From Macrotrachela quadricornifera (lineage: Eukaryota; Rotifera; Eurotatoria; Philodinida; Philodinidae), in contig JAJEKB010021604.1 in the NCBI GenBank assembly GCA_022393335.1, positions 62,001-126,000 of the forward strand: DNA of 64,000 nt, given 5' to 3'. The notes under the pieces were generated by a model. The model was not told the origin of the DNA and did no database searches. It saw only the letters and a list, made by a program, of their open reading frames with translations. The position numbers and the translations under genes are program-made. Each line of letters begins with the position of its first letter. The stretch's first letter is position 1. Shown piece by piece: positions 1 through 11,421 of the stretch.

Positions 1-224
1 TAATCATGATGAAAAAATACACGTGTCGTTACACGTACTTTATTTGAGTATTATTTTAATCGCATCATTACATAAAATATTCATAATAAAAAGGTAATAT
101 TTAAATTAATCTAACTTTTTTATTAGAAAATCAAATATAAATTACATGAATATGGACTAATCGTAAGTTTATTGTACCGTTGCATTCTTGAACACCAAAT
201 TTCAATATCTTCAGTACTACTCGA

Positions 225-485
225 CTAATCCTTGTCATTTTTTTTTACCATATCTTCTAACAAAAAGTCTTCATTAGTACACAAAAAATCGCTGCCGTCT
301 TTCGGACAAAAGTTGTATGGCCAATTGATTACTTGACAGTTGATGATACTTATAACATAAAGTCTACACTTCTCGAATATAACTTCCATGTATTCGTTCA
401 ATGTAGTTTTTATTACAGTTTTATCGAAATACCATAGGTACAGGTAACTTTGATTTTTTTTGTCATGGTAGAGATTAAAATTCAT
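225..485 (-). CDS. hypothetical 86-aa ORF, unrecognised
   Basis: Open frame from an ATG at 485 to a stop at 225, encoding about 86 residues with several Cys and aromatic residues (NWPYNFCPKDG near the middle). I recognise no family. It lies in AT-rich sequence without a clear promoter and could be a chance ORF or an exon of a larger gene, so it is kept only as a weak candidate. Confidence 0.15.
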   Translation of the reverse strand: MNFNLYHDKKNQSYLYLWYFDKTVIKTTLNEYMEVIFEKCRLYVISIINCQVINWPYNFCPKDGSDFLCTNEDFLLEDMVKKNDKD

Positions 486-724
486 TTTGTTACGCAATGA
501 CCCGTTTGAAATTGGTCAGGCTGGTATCAGATGAAAGACAGTCGGTACTATATGAAACCACTAAAGATGATGAGAGAATTGTATTATTTCTTGTTGAGAA
601 AAATATAAAAAAGAATTTGATAGTTCAGTTGTCACATAAGATTTTTCATATTATTTAGCTCATAACTTTCTTATACTTAGGCAGATTTTAACGAAACTTT
701 GATCATTTTATTCATTCATTGTGG

Positions 725-1407
725 TTAACTCTTTCACCGCAATGTGAGCCACTGGTGGCTCACTGTATATTTTAACCAGAAAAATGATGAAAAAGTAGGT
801 TTTCTTCTTCTTTTTAAATAGCAAGGGATACATAGAGTTATTTCATCTTTACCACTGGTTGATCTATTTTATTATTTAGAGGAGTGCTTTTCATTAAAAC
901 AATCAGGACAGGAAATTTTATTCTTTGCGGCCGCCGCACTAGTTTCTCTTGATTGTTGTTGCCTAATTTTCTCATAGCAACCAACACATCGTCTCCTGAC
1001 ATCACATGCAGATCCTTCCATTTCTTCAAGCTTGTGATCCACCAGCTTGCGTTTCGTTTGACTTGTTGAACGTTCTCATATGACACACCAAAAAGTAAAG
1101 ATTGCACAAGACTTTTACGAAACTGTAGCATTGTCATATGGCTTGTGTCATAATTTTCTTTGTAAATCAAATAAGCATTCACTATCGACATTCTAAATAT
1201 CATTTCAAATGTCACCTTTTGATACCACTTTTTAGTCCGTCTGAGACATGTGTAGTATGCGGATAGTTGATCTAATACAGCTATACCTTGTTTTCCTTTA
1301 TTGTAATCGACGATAATCTCTGGCTTCATAATGCGTTCATTTGATTGATTATTTTTTCCGGTCTCCACTAAAGGGACTGAACAAAATAGCTTTATGAATA
1401 TCATCAA
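725..1407 (-). pseudogene. piggyBac-type transposase relic with one TTAA terminus
   Basis: The minus-strand frame 838-1404 encodes the C-terminal half of a piggyBac-family DDE transposase (DDE_Tnp_1_7), recognisable by KPEIIVDYNKGKQGI..LDQ..YYTCLRRTKKWYQKV and YLIYKENY. In intact relatives the DYNKxxxGxDxxDQ block carries two catalytic or metal-binding aspartates. Here the first is replaced (GIAVLDQ) and only the second remains. The C-terminal Cys-rich domain is out of frame: another frame at about 890-910 reads ISCPDCFNEKHS, so a frameshift separates it. At 725-740 a TTAA is followed by CTCTTTCACCGC, a piggyBac-like terminus, and a palindrome at 744-763 (GTGAGCCAC-TG-GTGGCTCAC). The N-terminal half and the other terminus are not visible. 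A dead remnant. Confidence 0.75.
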
Positions 1408-1549
1408 AACATCTCTTTTATCTTTCCATCTGATTAGTTTTGATGATTTTTATTTGTTTTAAATATTTCATCTAAGACTGTTGCCAATAGTGCATTTTGT
1501 ATAGCATAAAAAAAAATCGTTTTTTATTGAAAAGTAAAATAATGGACAG

Positions 1550-4255
1550 TCAAATAGGAATCAATGATTTTTCTTCTGTAAATTTCCATCCAACAAGTCC
1601 AAAAGACATAGTAAAATATAGACTTGATACTTCTGCGCAATGTGACTTATATAATTGTAGTTGAGATAAATCTGGAGGCGATCGTTGTTGTGCAATTCGA
1701 ATCGCTTGCATATAAAAGATGTATGCACTTTTTTGATTGTACATATTCTGATATATTTGACCAATATTATCGTATGTTGCTGCTAAATCTGGTTTTTTCA
1801 TATGAGGAAAGTCAAGTAAGATTTTGACTGTCTTTCGATAAAATTCGAGTGCTTCCGAATAATCTGATATATTTTTATATACTGATGCAATATTACTGTA
1901 GATAATAGCTCGATCTGTAACGTTCTGTGGAATATATTGGAGAATCATCTGACAGCATTTGCGAGCATTTTCATAGTGCTCGGATGTCTTTGAAACATTT
2001 CCTGTTCTTTGATACATTTGCCCAATATTGCTCTCAATAGTCGCCATATTTATATCATTTTGTGGAAGATAATTTTCTTGTATATCGCGCATTTTTTTAT
2101 ATATTTCCAAAGCTTGAGAATATTCTTCCATACAGCAATGCATTTCAGCGATATTTCTGTAGGCAGTCGATAAATATTGAAAATTTAAGGGAATACATTT
2201 TTTATGAATCTTTAATATGATTTGATAGACTTGTAGTGCTGTTGAATATTGTTTCAAATTCTTATTTACTTGAGCAATATTCCCATAAATAATTGCTAGA
2301 TTTGAATAATTTAGAAAATTCAATTGTTTTTCAACATTTAATACCATTTGATAAGATTTTAATGCTTTTTCGTAGTCTTCTGTTTGTTGATATAATAATC
2401 CAATATCATTGTAAATTGTAGAAAAATCGAAGAAATTTGCATTGATGCATTTTTCGTACATTTTGATAGCGTCATCAAAGTAAATAATCGCTTTTTTATA
2501 AAAACCTGTTTGTGTTTTCACTAATCCCATTTGATGAAAACGGTCAGCAAGTCCTTTTAAATCGTTCTTAGGTGAATTCTCAATCAGTATCTGAAAAACA
2601 TTTTCAGCTTTATCAAACTGTCCCGTCGTGAGTAATAATCTACCTAATCGATCCCATTCGATCGATCCTTGTGTTCCTTGCCAGATATATTCATTAAGTT
2701 GTCTGATACTATTGTCATTGTCAGTAGTTAATGAAAGTTCCACCTGCCAGAATCGATCGTCGAGTTGTTTCATCTGGCCAACTCGAAATATGGTAAATAT
2801 CGTGAATATGAATTCTCCTTTCGAATCAGAATGATAACTCTCATTATCCAAAGAGATAAATGGGATAGAATTAAGAGTCATTGGATCAACAGTGATTTGG
2901 AAAATAATACCTATCATATCAGGATAGTCTCGAAAATTATCAGCACACGATAAAGCAATCTTTTTATCGATAGTGGTCAAAAAGAAACTGTTAAAGAGAA
3001 AAAGGCCACCTTTCATCATGCGCAATTGTTCAAAATCTGCACAAGATAATCTTTGACCTCGATAAAACATTAATTTTTCGGATAGTGGTTTATATTCATT
3101 TGTAATTTGTTGATGAAGATCTTGTATAAAGAATCCCATTTTAATGATTGCATTGATGTCGAGTAATTTAAACGCTTGACTGATCATATTAGAGAGAGAA
3201 CTATCTCGAGTATACCACCAAATAGGTGTATGCATGTGGTAATTAGATTCCATCTCATTAATGATATAATTATCAATATGATACTTTTGATGGTATAGTT
3301 GAATAAACTCGTTTTTTGCTTTATTATCAAAATGCATTTGAGCGATTATTTCTTTTAGCAATCGTGTGCATATAAATGATGGATCCAATGAGATGAGATC
3401 GATATTAGTGATACGAATTGTTGGAGAATCATGATGATATTGAGAAATTTCTCGGTCGAGTATTTGACAAATTGAATCAATTGAAGTAAAAATGCCTTCT
3501 ATCTTTTCCCAGTTTTCGATTGATATTTTATGTGTTGATTCATTTTCGCATAATATGAAGATATGATGAATTTGAAACATATTGTGAATGAGTGGAATTG
3601 TAGATTGAACGAGATCATTTGATAGAATTATAAATAAGATTTCATCTGTTTTTGTTTGAAGGAATTCGATACATGTCTTGGGACTGGTGAAAATGTCGAT
3701 AGCATCAATCACTTGTCGAAATTTACTGATTGATTGTTCGCCATTTGCATTAAATTTAATAATATCCGAGTGTAGCCAGATCAGTCTGAAGTTGTGAACG
3801 AGACGGTTTCTAGAAGAATTCATTGTATGTTCTGCTTCCAAAATGATCATATCAGTGAGCGCCTGAGTTGCAGTAATGGATGGGATGACTGGTGTTTTCT
3901 TAGGCATGTTCGAAACGTCTTTTGACGTTACTATTTTAGGAAGATTGGGCGTTACTTTAATTTTGCTTCGAATGACACGATTATCGGCTCTGGTAGATAT
4001 GTTTGATTTGAAGGGTAATGCTCCTTTTCCTTCAATCGACGTGGTTCGTTTTACTGCATTTTGAGGAGAGAATTGTGGTAATTTAGTTTTGCTTTTGAAG
4101 ACGAGTGGCTCAGTTCTGTCAACAGAACTGAATCTGCTCGTTAATACTTCTTCAGGAATGATTGGAGTTAGATTAATTTTACTGATAACTAAAGCAGTTG
4201 CTCTTTCAGATCTTCTCATTGGTTTAGTAGATGACGCTCGTTTTCTTTTGTCCAT
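1550..4255 (-). CDS. ADP-ribosyltransferase (ART fold) with C-terminal TPR array
   Basis: Single-exon 901-residue protein. The start is the ATG at 4255; the codon just upstream is GTG and unlikely to be used. Residues 1-110 are basic and low-complexity. A middle region (about 140-260) has the look of the N-terminal domain seen in rotifer ART proteins. About 330-500 form an arginine-type mono-ADP-ribosyltransferase domain: R399 in MFYRGQ, the S/T motif at 423-428 (NSFFLTT), and the acidic motif at 479-481, which reads K-G-E instead of E-x-E. About eight TPR units follow (about 530-860, e.g. YNDIGLLYQQTEDYEKALKSY). The catalytic Glu481 is present but the upstream Glu/Gln that sets the acceptor residue is missing, so activity or specificity may be changed. 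TPRs probably bind a protein partner. An AATAAA-type signal lies on the minus strand at about 1521-1526. Confidence 0.85.
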   Translation of the reverse strand: MDKRKRASSTKPMRRSERATALVISKINLTPIIPEEVLTSRFSSVDRTEPLVFKSKTKLPQFSPQNAVKRTTSIEGKGALPFKSNISTRADNRVIRSKIKVTPNLPKIVTSKDVSNMPKKTPVIPSITATQALTDMIILEAEHTMNSSRNRLVHNFRLIWLHSDIIKFNANGEQSISKFRQVIDAIDIFTSPKTCIEFLQTKTDEILFIILSNDLVQSTIPLIHNMFQIHHIFILCENESTHKISIENWEKIEGIFTSIDSICQILDREISQYHHDSPTIRITNIDLISLDPSFICTRLLKEIIAQMHFDNKAKNEFIQLYHQKYHIDNYIINEMESNYHMHTPIWWYTRDSSLSNMISQAFKLLDINAIIKMGFFIQDLHQQITNEYKPLSEKLMFYRGQRLSCADFEQLRMMKGGLFLFNSFFLTTIDKKIALSCADNFRDYPDMIGIIFQITVDPMTLNSIPFISLDNESYHSDSKGEFIFTIFTIFRVGQMKQLDDRFWQVELSLTTDNDNSIRQLNEYIWQGTQGSIEWDRLGRLLLTTGQFDKAENVFQILIENSPKNDLKGLADRFHQMGLVKTQTGFYKKAIIYFDDAIKMYEKCINANFFDFSTIYNDIGLLYQQTEDYEKALKSYQMVLNVEKQLNFLNYSNLAIIYGNIAQVNKNLKQYSTALQVYQIILKIHKKCIPLNFQYLSTAYRNIAEMHCCMEEYSQALEIYKKMRDIQENYLPQNDINMATIESNIGQMYQRTGNVSKTSEHYENARKCCQMILQYIPQNVTDRAIIYSNIASVYKNISDYSEALEFYRKTVKILLDFPHMKKPDLAATYDNIGQIYQNMYNQKSAYIFYMQAIRIAQQRSPPDLSQLQLYKSHCAEVSSLYFTMSFGLVGWKFTEEKSLIPI

Positions 4256-4347
4256 CACGAATAGTTTATCGACGAGATTTCAGATGCAAAAAAAAAAGAA
4301 TTGAAGTAGACTATAGCAAATAAGGTTTACCTATATTTAATGCTTTT

Positions 4348-4722
4348 ATGAAAATAAAAGATATATTACTCGTGCGATATAGACTTTTTTGTAATGACAT
4401 TAAAACAGCATTTACAACGTCAAGATATATCTTATCAGAAAAAAGTCTGCTGCATATTGAGTTATATTTACTTTTTCTTTCTCCTGAGAAATATGATATC
4501 AGAGAAAGACAAATAGAGGGTAGGCGATTCAGTAAAAGTACAGAAATGGAAAATGATCTGTTTAATACAATAAATTATGGCCGAAATATCATATCACAGG
4601 ACAATATTAGCCAAGTTTTATTTTTAAATCTTATAATTATGGAGCAAATTAGTAAAGATCTCGATGAATCATTGGAAATCTTTAAAACAGATATGTTTGA
4701 AACTTGTGTATCAGAGACTTGA
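4348..4722 (+). CDS. hypothetical 124-aa protein
   Basis: ATG at 4348 to a stop at 4722, 124 residues, with a hydrophobic patch (LLHIELYLLFLSP) and a charged second half. No family is recognised. It diverges from the TPR-ART gene with about 90 bp between the two start codons, so the pair could share a promoter region. The length is above what is usual for chance ORFs in this AT-rich DNA, but no splice sites or polyA signal support it strongly. Confidence 0.25.
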   Translation: MKIKDILLVRYRLFCNDIKTAFTTSRYILSEKSLLHIELYLLFLSPEKYDIRERQIEGRRFSKSTEMENDLFNTINYGRNIISQDNISQVLFLNLIIMEQISKDLDESLEIFKTDMFETCVSET

Positions 4723-5069
4723 GTTTCTATAAAACTTTAAATTTTGATCTACTTACATCAATATTAATATAACTTGTTGGAATACTACTACTTAAAGATC
4801 CTTGACTACCGAATAGTTTAGATTTAATTGCATTTGACTATTCTATGTGAGATGATTTTGCTCAATCCATCAATTGGGAGAAAAGAGTATTGCAAGACAT
4901 TTTTATTGAAGAATTGAAATGAGTGGTCAAAAGAAATTCGACAAGATGTCATTTTACAAAATTATTCATCTGAAACTGTTCGTTTGAAACGTTTAACACA
5001 AAATGTTGACTGTTATTTATATACAAGAAAAGGATACCTTTTTGTAGAGTACTCATCGATAAATCTTCA

Positions 5070-5370
5070 TTAACCCTTAAAAATTGAGTATCAGAAGAGG
5101 CAGCAGATTTTGTAAAAGTTGTGAATTTTTGAAATAGCATTCTTTATTTTAAAAAGTTTATCTGTTCATAGATATATAAAATGAGAATAGAAAAAAATTG
5201 GTCCATTAAGATCGAATGCTCCTGTCAAAGGACGTTCTATATTTATGTGAGTAAAAAGAAATATTTTTTCTCTAACTATAACATAATCATACTGAAGGAT
5301 CAGAAGCTCTGTTGTAGTGGTCAACTTTCGCTCATTGTCAGAAAAAGTCTCCTCGGCTCTAAAGGGTTAA
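5070..5370. mobile_element. possible 301-bp TTAA-flanked MITE
   Basis: TTAACCCTTA at 5070 and TAAAGGGTTAA ending at 5370 form short inverted termini around AT-rich sequence without a coding frame. The layout matches the clearer piggyBac-type MITEs elsewhere in the window, but the terminal match is only about 9-10 bases and no subterminal palindrome is evident. Confidence 0.3.
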
Positions 5371-5523
5371 ATACAGTTTACACATAGTAGAGGAACATTT
5401 TTTAAGCTAACTGGATAGAAGCAGATATTACATTAGTTAAATAAAGTACGTGTAATATCTACAAAATCATACGTTTATTAGTTTATTATTATCAATACTT
5501 AAGTTCTTGTTAACAAAAAGAAT

Positions 5524-6315
5524 TCAATAGTTCGATTGTTGCTTCTTATTGCTCTGATGGTAAAGCTTGATATTTTCTTCAATTTTTTCTTGTCTGATTG
5601 CTTCTTCTGTTTTTCCTTGAATAGTGTTAGCCCATAATTGGTCATTACCAAGTGTTACACCCTCAAATGATTGTCCATCTTCGCTCAAAGTGAGTCGATA
5701 TTGATCAAGAGCAATTAAGCCTTCAGCACTGCCATCTTTTCTCACACCACGAAATTCCATTTGGAGTTCATCTCTGTGAAATGTACCTTCCACAAATTCT
5801 CGACCATAATCTCCAAGACGATGAAGAAGATGTGAACCCTCTGGAGCTATTTCTAATGACCATAAAATGAATCCTTCAATTGGTACAGTTTGTGTTTCTT
5901 CCTTGTAATCATCTTTGATTTTTAGTTCCATTTTAAATTTGTACGTGTAACCACGTTTTGGATTCACCCATTCTCCGATATATTTAAACCCATCATTCGA
6001 ATAAAATGCATTCATTGTTGTCTTGAGAAATTGTACTAAATTATCAAAACAATAGTACTGAGCTTCACGTAATAATTCATTCTGAACAAGTGGATCGTTA
6101 GGAATGTCAATGTAGTTATCACGTAAGAAATTCAAGATATATCGAAAATGTTTACCGTCTCTATCGATAAAAATACGTTTATTTTGATCGTAAACTAATG
6201 GAAAATTAAATAAAGATTTTAGCATTGATTCTTGTGAGCACAATGTTGTCTTCGATGTTGTATAATATGTACCACCAATATTTAATTCAATTACCGTATC
6301 ATTATTGTTAGTCAT
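5524..6315 (-). CDS. BTB/POZ (K+ channel tetramerisation T1) domain protein
   Basis: Single-exon gene, 263 residues, ATG at 6315. Residues 8-100 are a T1/BTB domain of the KCTD type: VIELNIGGTYYTTSKTTL, then FIDRDGKHFRYILNFLRDN and LLREAQYYCFDNLV. The remaining 160 residues form a beta-rich domain (GFKYIGEWVNPKRGYTYKF ... YRLTLSEDGQSFEGVTL) that I do not name, ending in a charged helix. KCTD-type proteins form oligomers and often act as cullin-3 substrate adaptors or channel regulators. Which applies here cannot be read from sequence. No transmembrane segment is seen, so it is not a channel. A TTTATT (AATAAA on the coding strand) lies at about 5474. Confidence 0.85.
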   Translation of the reverse strand: MTNNNDTVIELNIGGTYYTTSKTTLCSQESMLKSLFNFPLVYDQNKRIFIDRDGKHFRYILNFLRDNYIDIPNDPLVQNELLREAQYYCFDNLVQFLKTTMNAFYSNDGFKYIGEWVNPKRGYTYKFKMELKIKDDYKEETQTVPIEGFILWSLEIAPEGSHLLHRLGDYGREFVEGTFHRDELQMEFRGVRKDGSAEGLIALDQYRLTLSEDGQSFEGVTLGNDQLWANTIQGKTEEAIRQEKIEENIKLYHQSNKKQQSNY

Positions 6316-8496
6316 TATGCACGTATAACGTTAAATTTCAATATAAATATGGAATTTATTTACTCAAAGCAATGAAATCACTATCTAAAGATGGATAAAA
6401 CATTTTTTAATATAAATAAAAATAAAAAAATTTTTACTCAGTTCAAACTACAAAGTGAAATATAATCAGCTAATCGTTTTGAAAGAATTCACTGCTACAC
6501 ACAACTATTCTTACAGCATGTGGCATTAATTGATGTGTTTTTTTCTTTTATGCCACTGTATGTACATAAAATTCACTTATATTTGTCGCCTACTCGTTTC
6601 TTTTTTTCTGACCGAGTTCGCATGATTCATTCAGTTTTTTTTGTTAACATCATTTGAAATGTGTTTTTTTCTTTCTATTTGCATATCTAAAGCAGCGTAC
6701 ACATAGATTTTACATAGCAAGCAAAACTAAAAGTGTCAAAACTTCATATTCGATATTTCTAAATTTTTGTATATTAAAATAGAGATCCTAGTAGGACAAA
6801 CAATGCAGATATATTTTTGATATAATCAGCTGTATCTCATCAAGTTGTGTAGAAAGAAATCGATCTTTTATTTTCATTCAATAGCAGTCAAATTTGAGAT
6901 GAATTATATTTTCAAGTCATTATCCAAATTTGAATATTACCGAGAAAATAGATTAATTGTCAATATATTCATAGAATAAGCTGCAGAAAATTCTATGTTC
7001 ATTGTTTCAAATATCTTCTATGAAAAGAATGAATAGATAATCTGATTTTAATGCAACAGTCAATTTTGAAACATCGAGTACTTCGCTGAGTAAATGCGTT
7101 TACTGATTTCAGAATTCATAATTAACTATTTGAAATTTTTCATTTAATTATAAAAATCTCGAAATATTCATATTATATTTCTTTAAACTTTCGTTCTTGC
7201 AGCTATTTTTTGTGATAAATCGAAATCCCTTTTATAATTTAGCTGCTAATTATTCGTTTTCGTAACATACGTCTGGTTTTTATCGCTTCGACAATATACT
7301 AAATAGATCACATTTATATTTTATATGTGACAGTTCGAACTTTATGTCATGTTTTACACAAATCGTTTCTACTGTTTCAAAGAATGTATTCACTCAAAAG
7401 AGGCCACCATTTATCATAAATATTTTTCTGTAAGGTATGAAATTCAAAACATTCTACAACGATTACCTTTCTTGTAATCCATAATGAATACTTGCATGTC
7501 TCTATAGCCAATATCTAGGATACGATTGATCTTTTCTCAAACAAAGATATTCTTGTAAAATATTCATATAGAAATTCTAACCATTAGAAAATCCCACATT
7601 TTTCGATTATAATTATCGTCCAGCAATCATCAATCGAATAAAGAAGCATTCTTTTCAACAAAAAAAATCAAGCTCAAAAAATTTCATAAAATGGTCTGTA
7701 CATTCAGATTCTTGATTCTAGATGCGTTTTGTCAAACTTTATAAAAAATATATTATTTGAATAAATTCAAAAACTATCGATATTATTAGATCCTTTGACT
7801 CCGAAGACCTATAATTAAATAAACAACTATTGTGAAGAATAATGTTATTTTGACCGTAAGATGACAACGGAACTGCAATCAACCTCTAGAATAGAAAAGA
7901 TACAATGTTAATATGTATGGTTAGAGTAAGAATTAGCAACAATGAATAAGATTAATATCATCTGATAAGACCCTTGATCAAGGTTGAAATCGATCATGAC
8001 TGCTTAGTCTTAATGTCAAATACTCCAAAATCACATAAAACGAATGCTGAAATCAGACAAAATCCAGTAGTAATACACCTAGTAGTTTACAACGCTCAAA
8101 ATCTTACTAATTCAAGATTCAAATCACATTGAGCTATGTTTTGATGATTCCTGTACTTTCAATATATAACTATCTTCTTCATAATACTTGTAGGAGCGCG
8201 ACATCTGGAATCAAAGTTTTTCAAAATGATCACGTGCATAAATAGGTTAACACGGTGAATCAAAAAATTGCATTTTCTGATCGATTTTTGAGAATGAAAT
8301 GTCGTTATAGTCTTTTTTTTCTTATCATTCATCATCTGGTTGGATTTATAACAATCATTCTCTCCTTCATGTGAATCATTTGTTATATCTTTCTAAAAAC
8401 AAATACTTATCTTTTTCTAGCTGTAATGCAATTTCATCTTTCTTTCTTTTATATATTACTTATTGTAGATATTGTGATTTTGTTACAACTTTAAGA
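6316..8496. other. AT-rich intergenic region, no gene seen
   Basis: About 2.2 kb of very AT-rich DNA between the BTB gene and the DUF4419 gene. It presumably holds the promoters and 5' UTRs of both flanking genes. I see no recognisable coding frame, inverted-repeat element or tandem array. Confidence 0.5.
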
Positions 8497-9570
8497 ATGC
8501 TAAAAACAATAAAAATAAATAATCTTGAACCAAAAAAGAGTTCTCATCAAAATGATTCTCCATTGCCTTACGATAAAATTTGGTTGGATAAGCTAAACAA
8601 TGGCTACGATTCCGATACTGGAAAACGTTATAAAGTTCAATATACCCTAACAAATGGTTCAGCCAATAGCTATTCACAAAATGCTATATTAGAATCATTT
8701 TTACTTGCTTATAATCAACATGAGGATATCCTATTATCACCTGATGATCTTTGGTTAATGATTACAATAAATTTTTCAAAATATATTAATTCAAATTCTG
8801 AACAACTTCGACATATATTTGTTGATCATGAAGATAAGAAAAAACTTGTCGTTGTCGAACCTATGGGAAAACGTGAAGAAGATTGGACAGATTTTTTTGA
8901 TATGATGCAAACACAAATATCAAAAAATATCAAAAGTTCACATATAGTTGATAATTTAATAAATAATTTTTCAACAACAACTGAAATTGAACTTACTCTA
9001 TCTTATGCATGTATTATGGATACATTTAAATCATATTTTCGATATGGTCGATGTATTCCTGGTTGTGGTATACGAAATGTTCATTTTATGGGTACTCTTT
9101 TTGATTGGGAATTATTAAAACAAAAAGCAGAACAATTAATGTCTTATACAATTAAGAATGATGAATTTTATCGATATATTGATGATTTATTACCAATATT
9201 AAATCAATTTATTCAAACCTATCAGGAAAAAGTTGATGTGGATTTTTGGAATCATATAGTAAATTTAAAACATGGACGATTAGGTTCAGGTAGTACTGAA
9301 TATATTACTGGTTGGATATTAAAATTATTTTATGAAATTAATGGAAAAAATTCCGATAAAATTATGTCTTCCGATATTCGCTTAGATTCAATAAATGTAC
9401 CAGTTGAAGTTGAAAATTATGCTACTGGTTTAAAAAAGATTTGTTATGTATTGGGTGGATTTTATGGTGTTGATTCAACACAAGATCATATCCATAAACC
9501 AGTAATGAGTTTAGCTGTTATTGAAGATTTAACAACAGTTACAAGTCTTTCAAATAAAACAAACACATGA
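8497..9570 (+). CDS. DUF4419 family protein
   Basis: 357-residue protein from the ATG at 8497 (MLKTIKINNLEPKK). The frame is open further upstream to 8371, but that stretch is hydrophobic and Phe/Ser/Tyr-rich like translated noncoding DNA, so I do not include it. The protein matches the DUF4419 family by the blocks LLAYNQHEDILLSPDDLWLMI, LRHIFVDHEDKKKLVV, TEIELTLSYACIMDTFKSYF, GIRNVHFMGTLFDWE and ITGWILKLFYEING. DUF4419 proteins occur in fungi, bacteria and rotifers and their function is unknown to me. No intron is needed within the domain. AATAAA-like signals follow at about 9609. Confidence 0.8.
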   Translation: MLKTIKINNLEPKKSSHQNDSPLPYDKIWLDKLNNGYDSDTGKRYKVQYTLTNGSANSYSQNAILESFLLAYNQHEDILLSPDDLWLMITINFSKYINSNSEQLRHIFVDHEDKKKLVVVEPMGKREEDWTDFFDMMQTQISKNIKSSHIVDNLINNFSTTTEIELTLSYACIMDTFKSYFRYGRCIPGCGIRNVHFMGTLFDWELLKQKAEQLMSYTIKNDEFYRYIDDLLPILNQFIQTYQEKVDVDFWNHIVNLKHGRLGSGSTEYITGWILKLFYEINGKNSDKIMSSDIRLDSINVPVEVENYATGLKKICYVLGGFYGVDSTQDHIHKPVMSLAVIEDLTTVTSLSNKTNT

Positions 9571-10262
9571 AAAATGATTCATTTAATCTTGTAATTTTTC
9601 TAATAGAGCGAAATAATAAAGCATTTAAGCACGTATACAATACTAAATATTCCTCATTTGATCATTCTCATGTATAAAACAAATCCTTTCTTGATTTTTA
9701 TTAATCGAAATGAATAACCATGATCGGTTTTGTCCTAGTCTAAGGGACTTACCAGGTGGTATTGTTCAATCTATGATCATCATCATAAGATGATAATGAA
9801 TAAGTCTCAACGTTGAATAGTATATTCTCTTTTTGTGCTCAATATTTGTCACAATTGATAATTCATGGAATAATATTTGAATATTTTATTGCGTCTAATA
9901 TATTATGTCAATCAATTCAAATATAATATTAGATTTACCTATAATACATGCACAAATTCTTCAATAAAAAAAGATTGATTAGAATACATAAATATGATGA
10001 CAAATAGAAGATTGATGACGTCAATTTATTTATCATATATTGCTTTCGTTTTGTATATGAGTGACACAGAATACAAAATCATAAAAACATAATCAACGTG
10101 AATACAAATGATGACTAAGCAGATTGAGATATGATTTAATATATATGCCAAATAGAAGTTTGTTTGACATTTATTTTATATCAATATATTCAAATATATG
10201 CATTACAGGAGAAGAGGTAAATTTAAGCGTTCCTCTTATGCATGAGACTACATCAAACAGAT
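9571..10262. other. intergenic region, no gene seen
   Basis: AT-rich sequence downstream of the DUF4419 gene containing its probable 3' UTR. No coding frame, tandem array or inverted-repeat element was recognised. Confidence 0.45.
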
Positions 10263-10542
10263 TTAACCCTTTCTTTACAGCATGTCATCTCGTAGATGAC
10301 ATGAAGAACGGAAAGAAAAAATTTTGCGTTCTGATAACTTTCTACACGATACAAATCATCTATGTGTGCATATGAACGAGTGTATTCTTCTTTTAGAAAT
10401 TCTTTTTTTTTGACACCGAACGAATGAATATATAGTTCGTGTTCAATTGATTATCGAAAGCAGAACACAAGAGAGGGCAAAATCGAGATTTTTTTTCGAA
10501 TTGGTGCAGAATGAAAGAAAATTTCAGTATTGAAAGGGTTAA
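10263..10542. mobile_element. 280-bp TTAA-flanked piggyBac-type MITE
   Basis: Both ends are TTAA followed inward by CCCTTTC: TTAACCCTTTCTTTACAG at 10263 and, inverted, TATTGAAAGGGTTAA ending at 10542. Fourteen bases inside the left TTAA is a palindrome with 10-bp arms (CATGTCATCT at 10281, AGATGACATG ending at 10303, 3-base loop). There is no transposase frame. TTAA target duplication and a CCCTTT terminus are hallmarks of the piggyBac superfamily. Confidence 0.7.
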
Positions 10543-11421
10543 ATAGTACTGCTATTGAATAGAAAAGAGAAAGAACGGTGCATATTATATACTTTTCTAT
10601 GAGAACGCTTCACATAAAAAATAAGACACATGAAGTTTTATGTATTCGAAGAAAAGAAGAGATCGTATATATACTGGCATTCACCTATGGTTATATTTAC
10701 AATAATATTAAACCACTTCAGTTTATTCTCGTGTGCGTGTAAGTAAATCTAATTTGTGTGCTCGTATGCAGATATTTATCCAAGGGGAAGCACCATATTT
10801 TTGTACTTTAAACGGATTCTCCTTAGAAAAGTCGAAATTGAGTTTTTATTATAGAAAAAGGCGGCAAAGTCTTCTCTTTCAGAATGTTTATGATTTTTCA
10901 AAAAACAAACAGATTCGGACTCACTATCATGTTTTTCAAGTTTATCATTTACCCGGGGGAAAGATTTCTTAATGATGACTCAATAGAGAAGGGACAACTT
11001 TCTTTTATTGAATAGAGGACAGTTAGGGCTAGATCCTCATAGGCTCTGATACTTGTGCATATCTTTAAGATTTGAAGGGAGGGCTCTTCAAGAACATTAA
11101 ATTATTTTAAAGTGAAATGCTATTTCTTCTTAATTTAATATAATTTTAAATTATTACTGATCTACAATAAATACAACTCATATGCTTCTTAGAAATTACT
11201 AAATTAAGAATTATATTGTACTATGTCTTTAAAAGCTATCTAGAGTATTTTCAAGAAATTCCATTAGAAATCTAAGGATGATCTTCTTCATACATATATA
11301 CCAGTCTCAATTCAGGACTTGATATCAGTGATATTGAGTGTATACATGTATAATTAATAGATGTTTATTGAATCCTCATGTGTTTATGGACGCACACACG
11401 AACTAAAGGTCTACATCACGA
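10543..11421. other. intergenic region, no gene seen
   Basis: AT-rich sequence. A 79-codon frame at 10733-10972 is present but has no recognisable family and no signal supporting it as a gene. Confidence 0.4.

Noticed and set aside
8371..8496. N-terminal extension of the DUF4419 ORF with hydrophobic residues
   Set aside because: Composition matches translated AT-rich noncoding DNA, and the ATG at 8497 begins a sequence with coding character; a signal peptide is not convincing.
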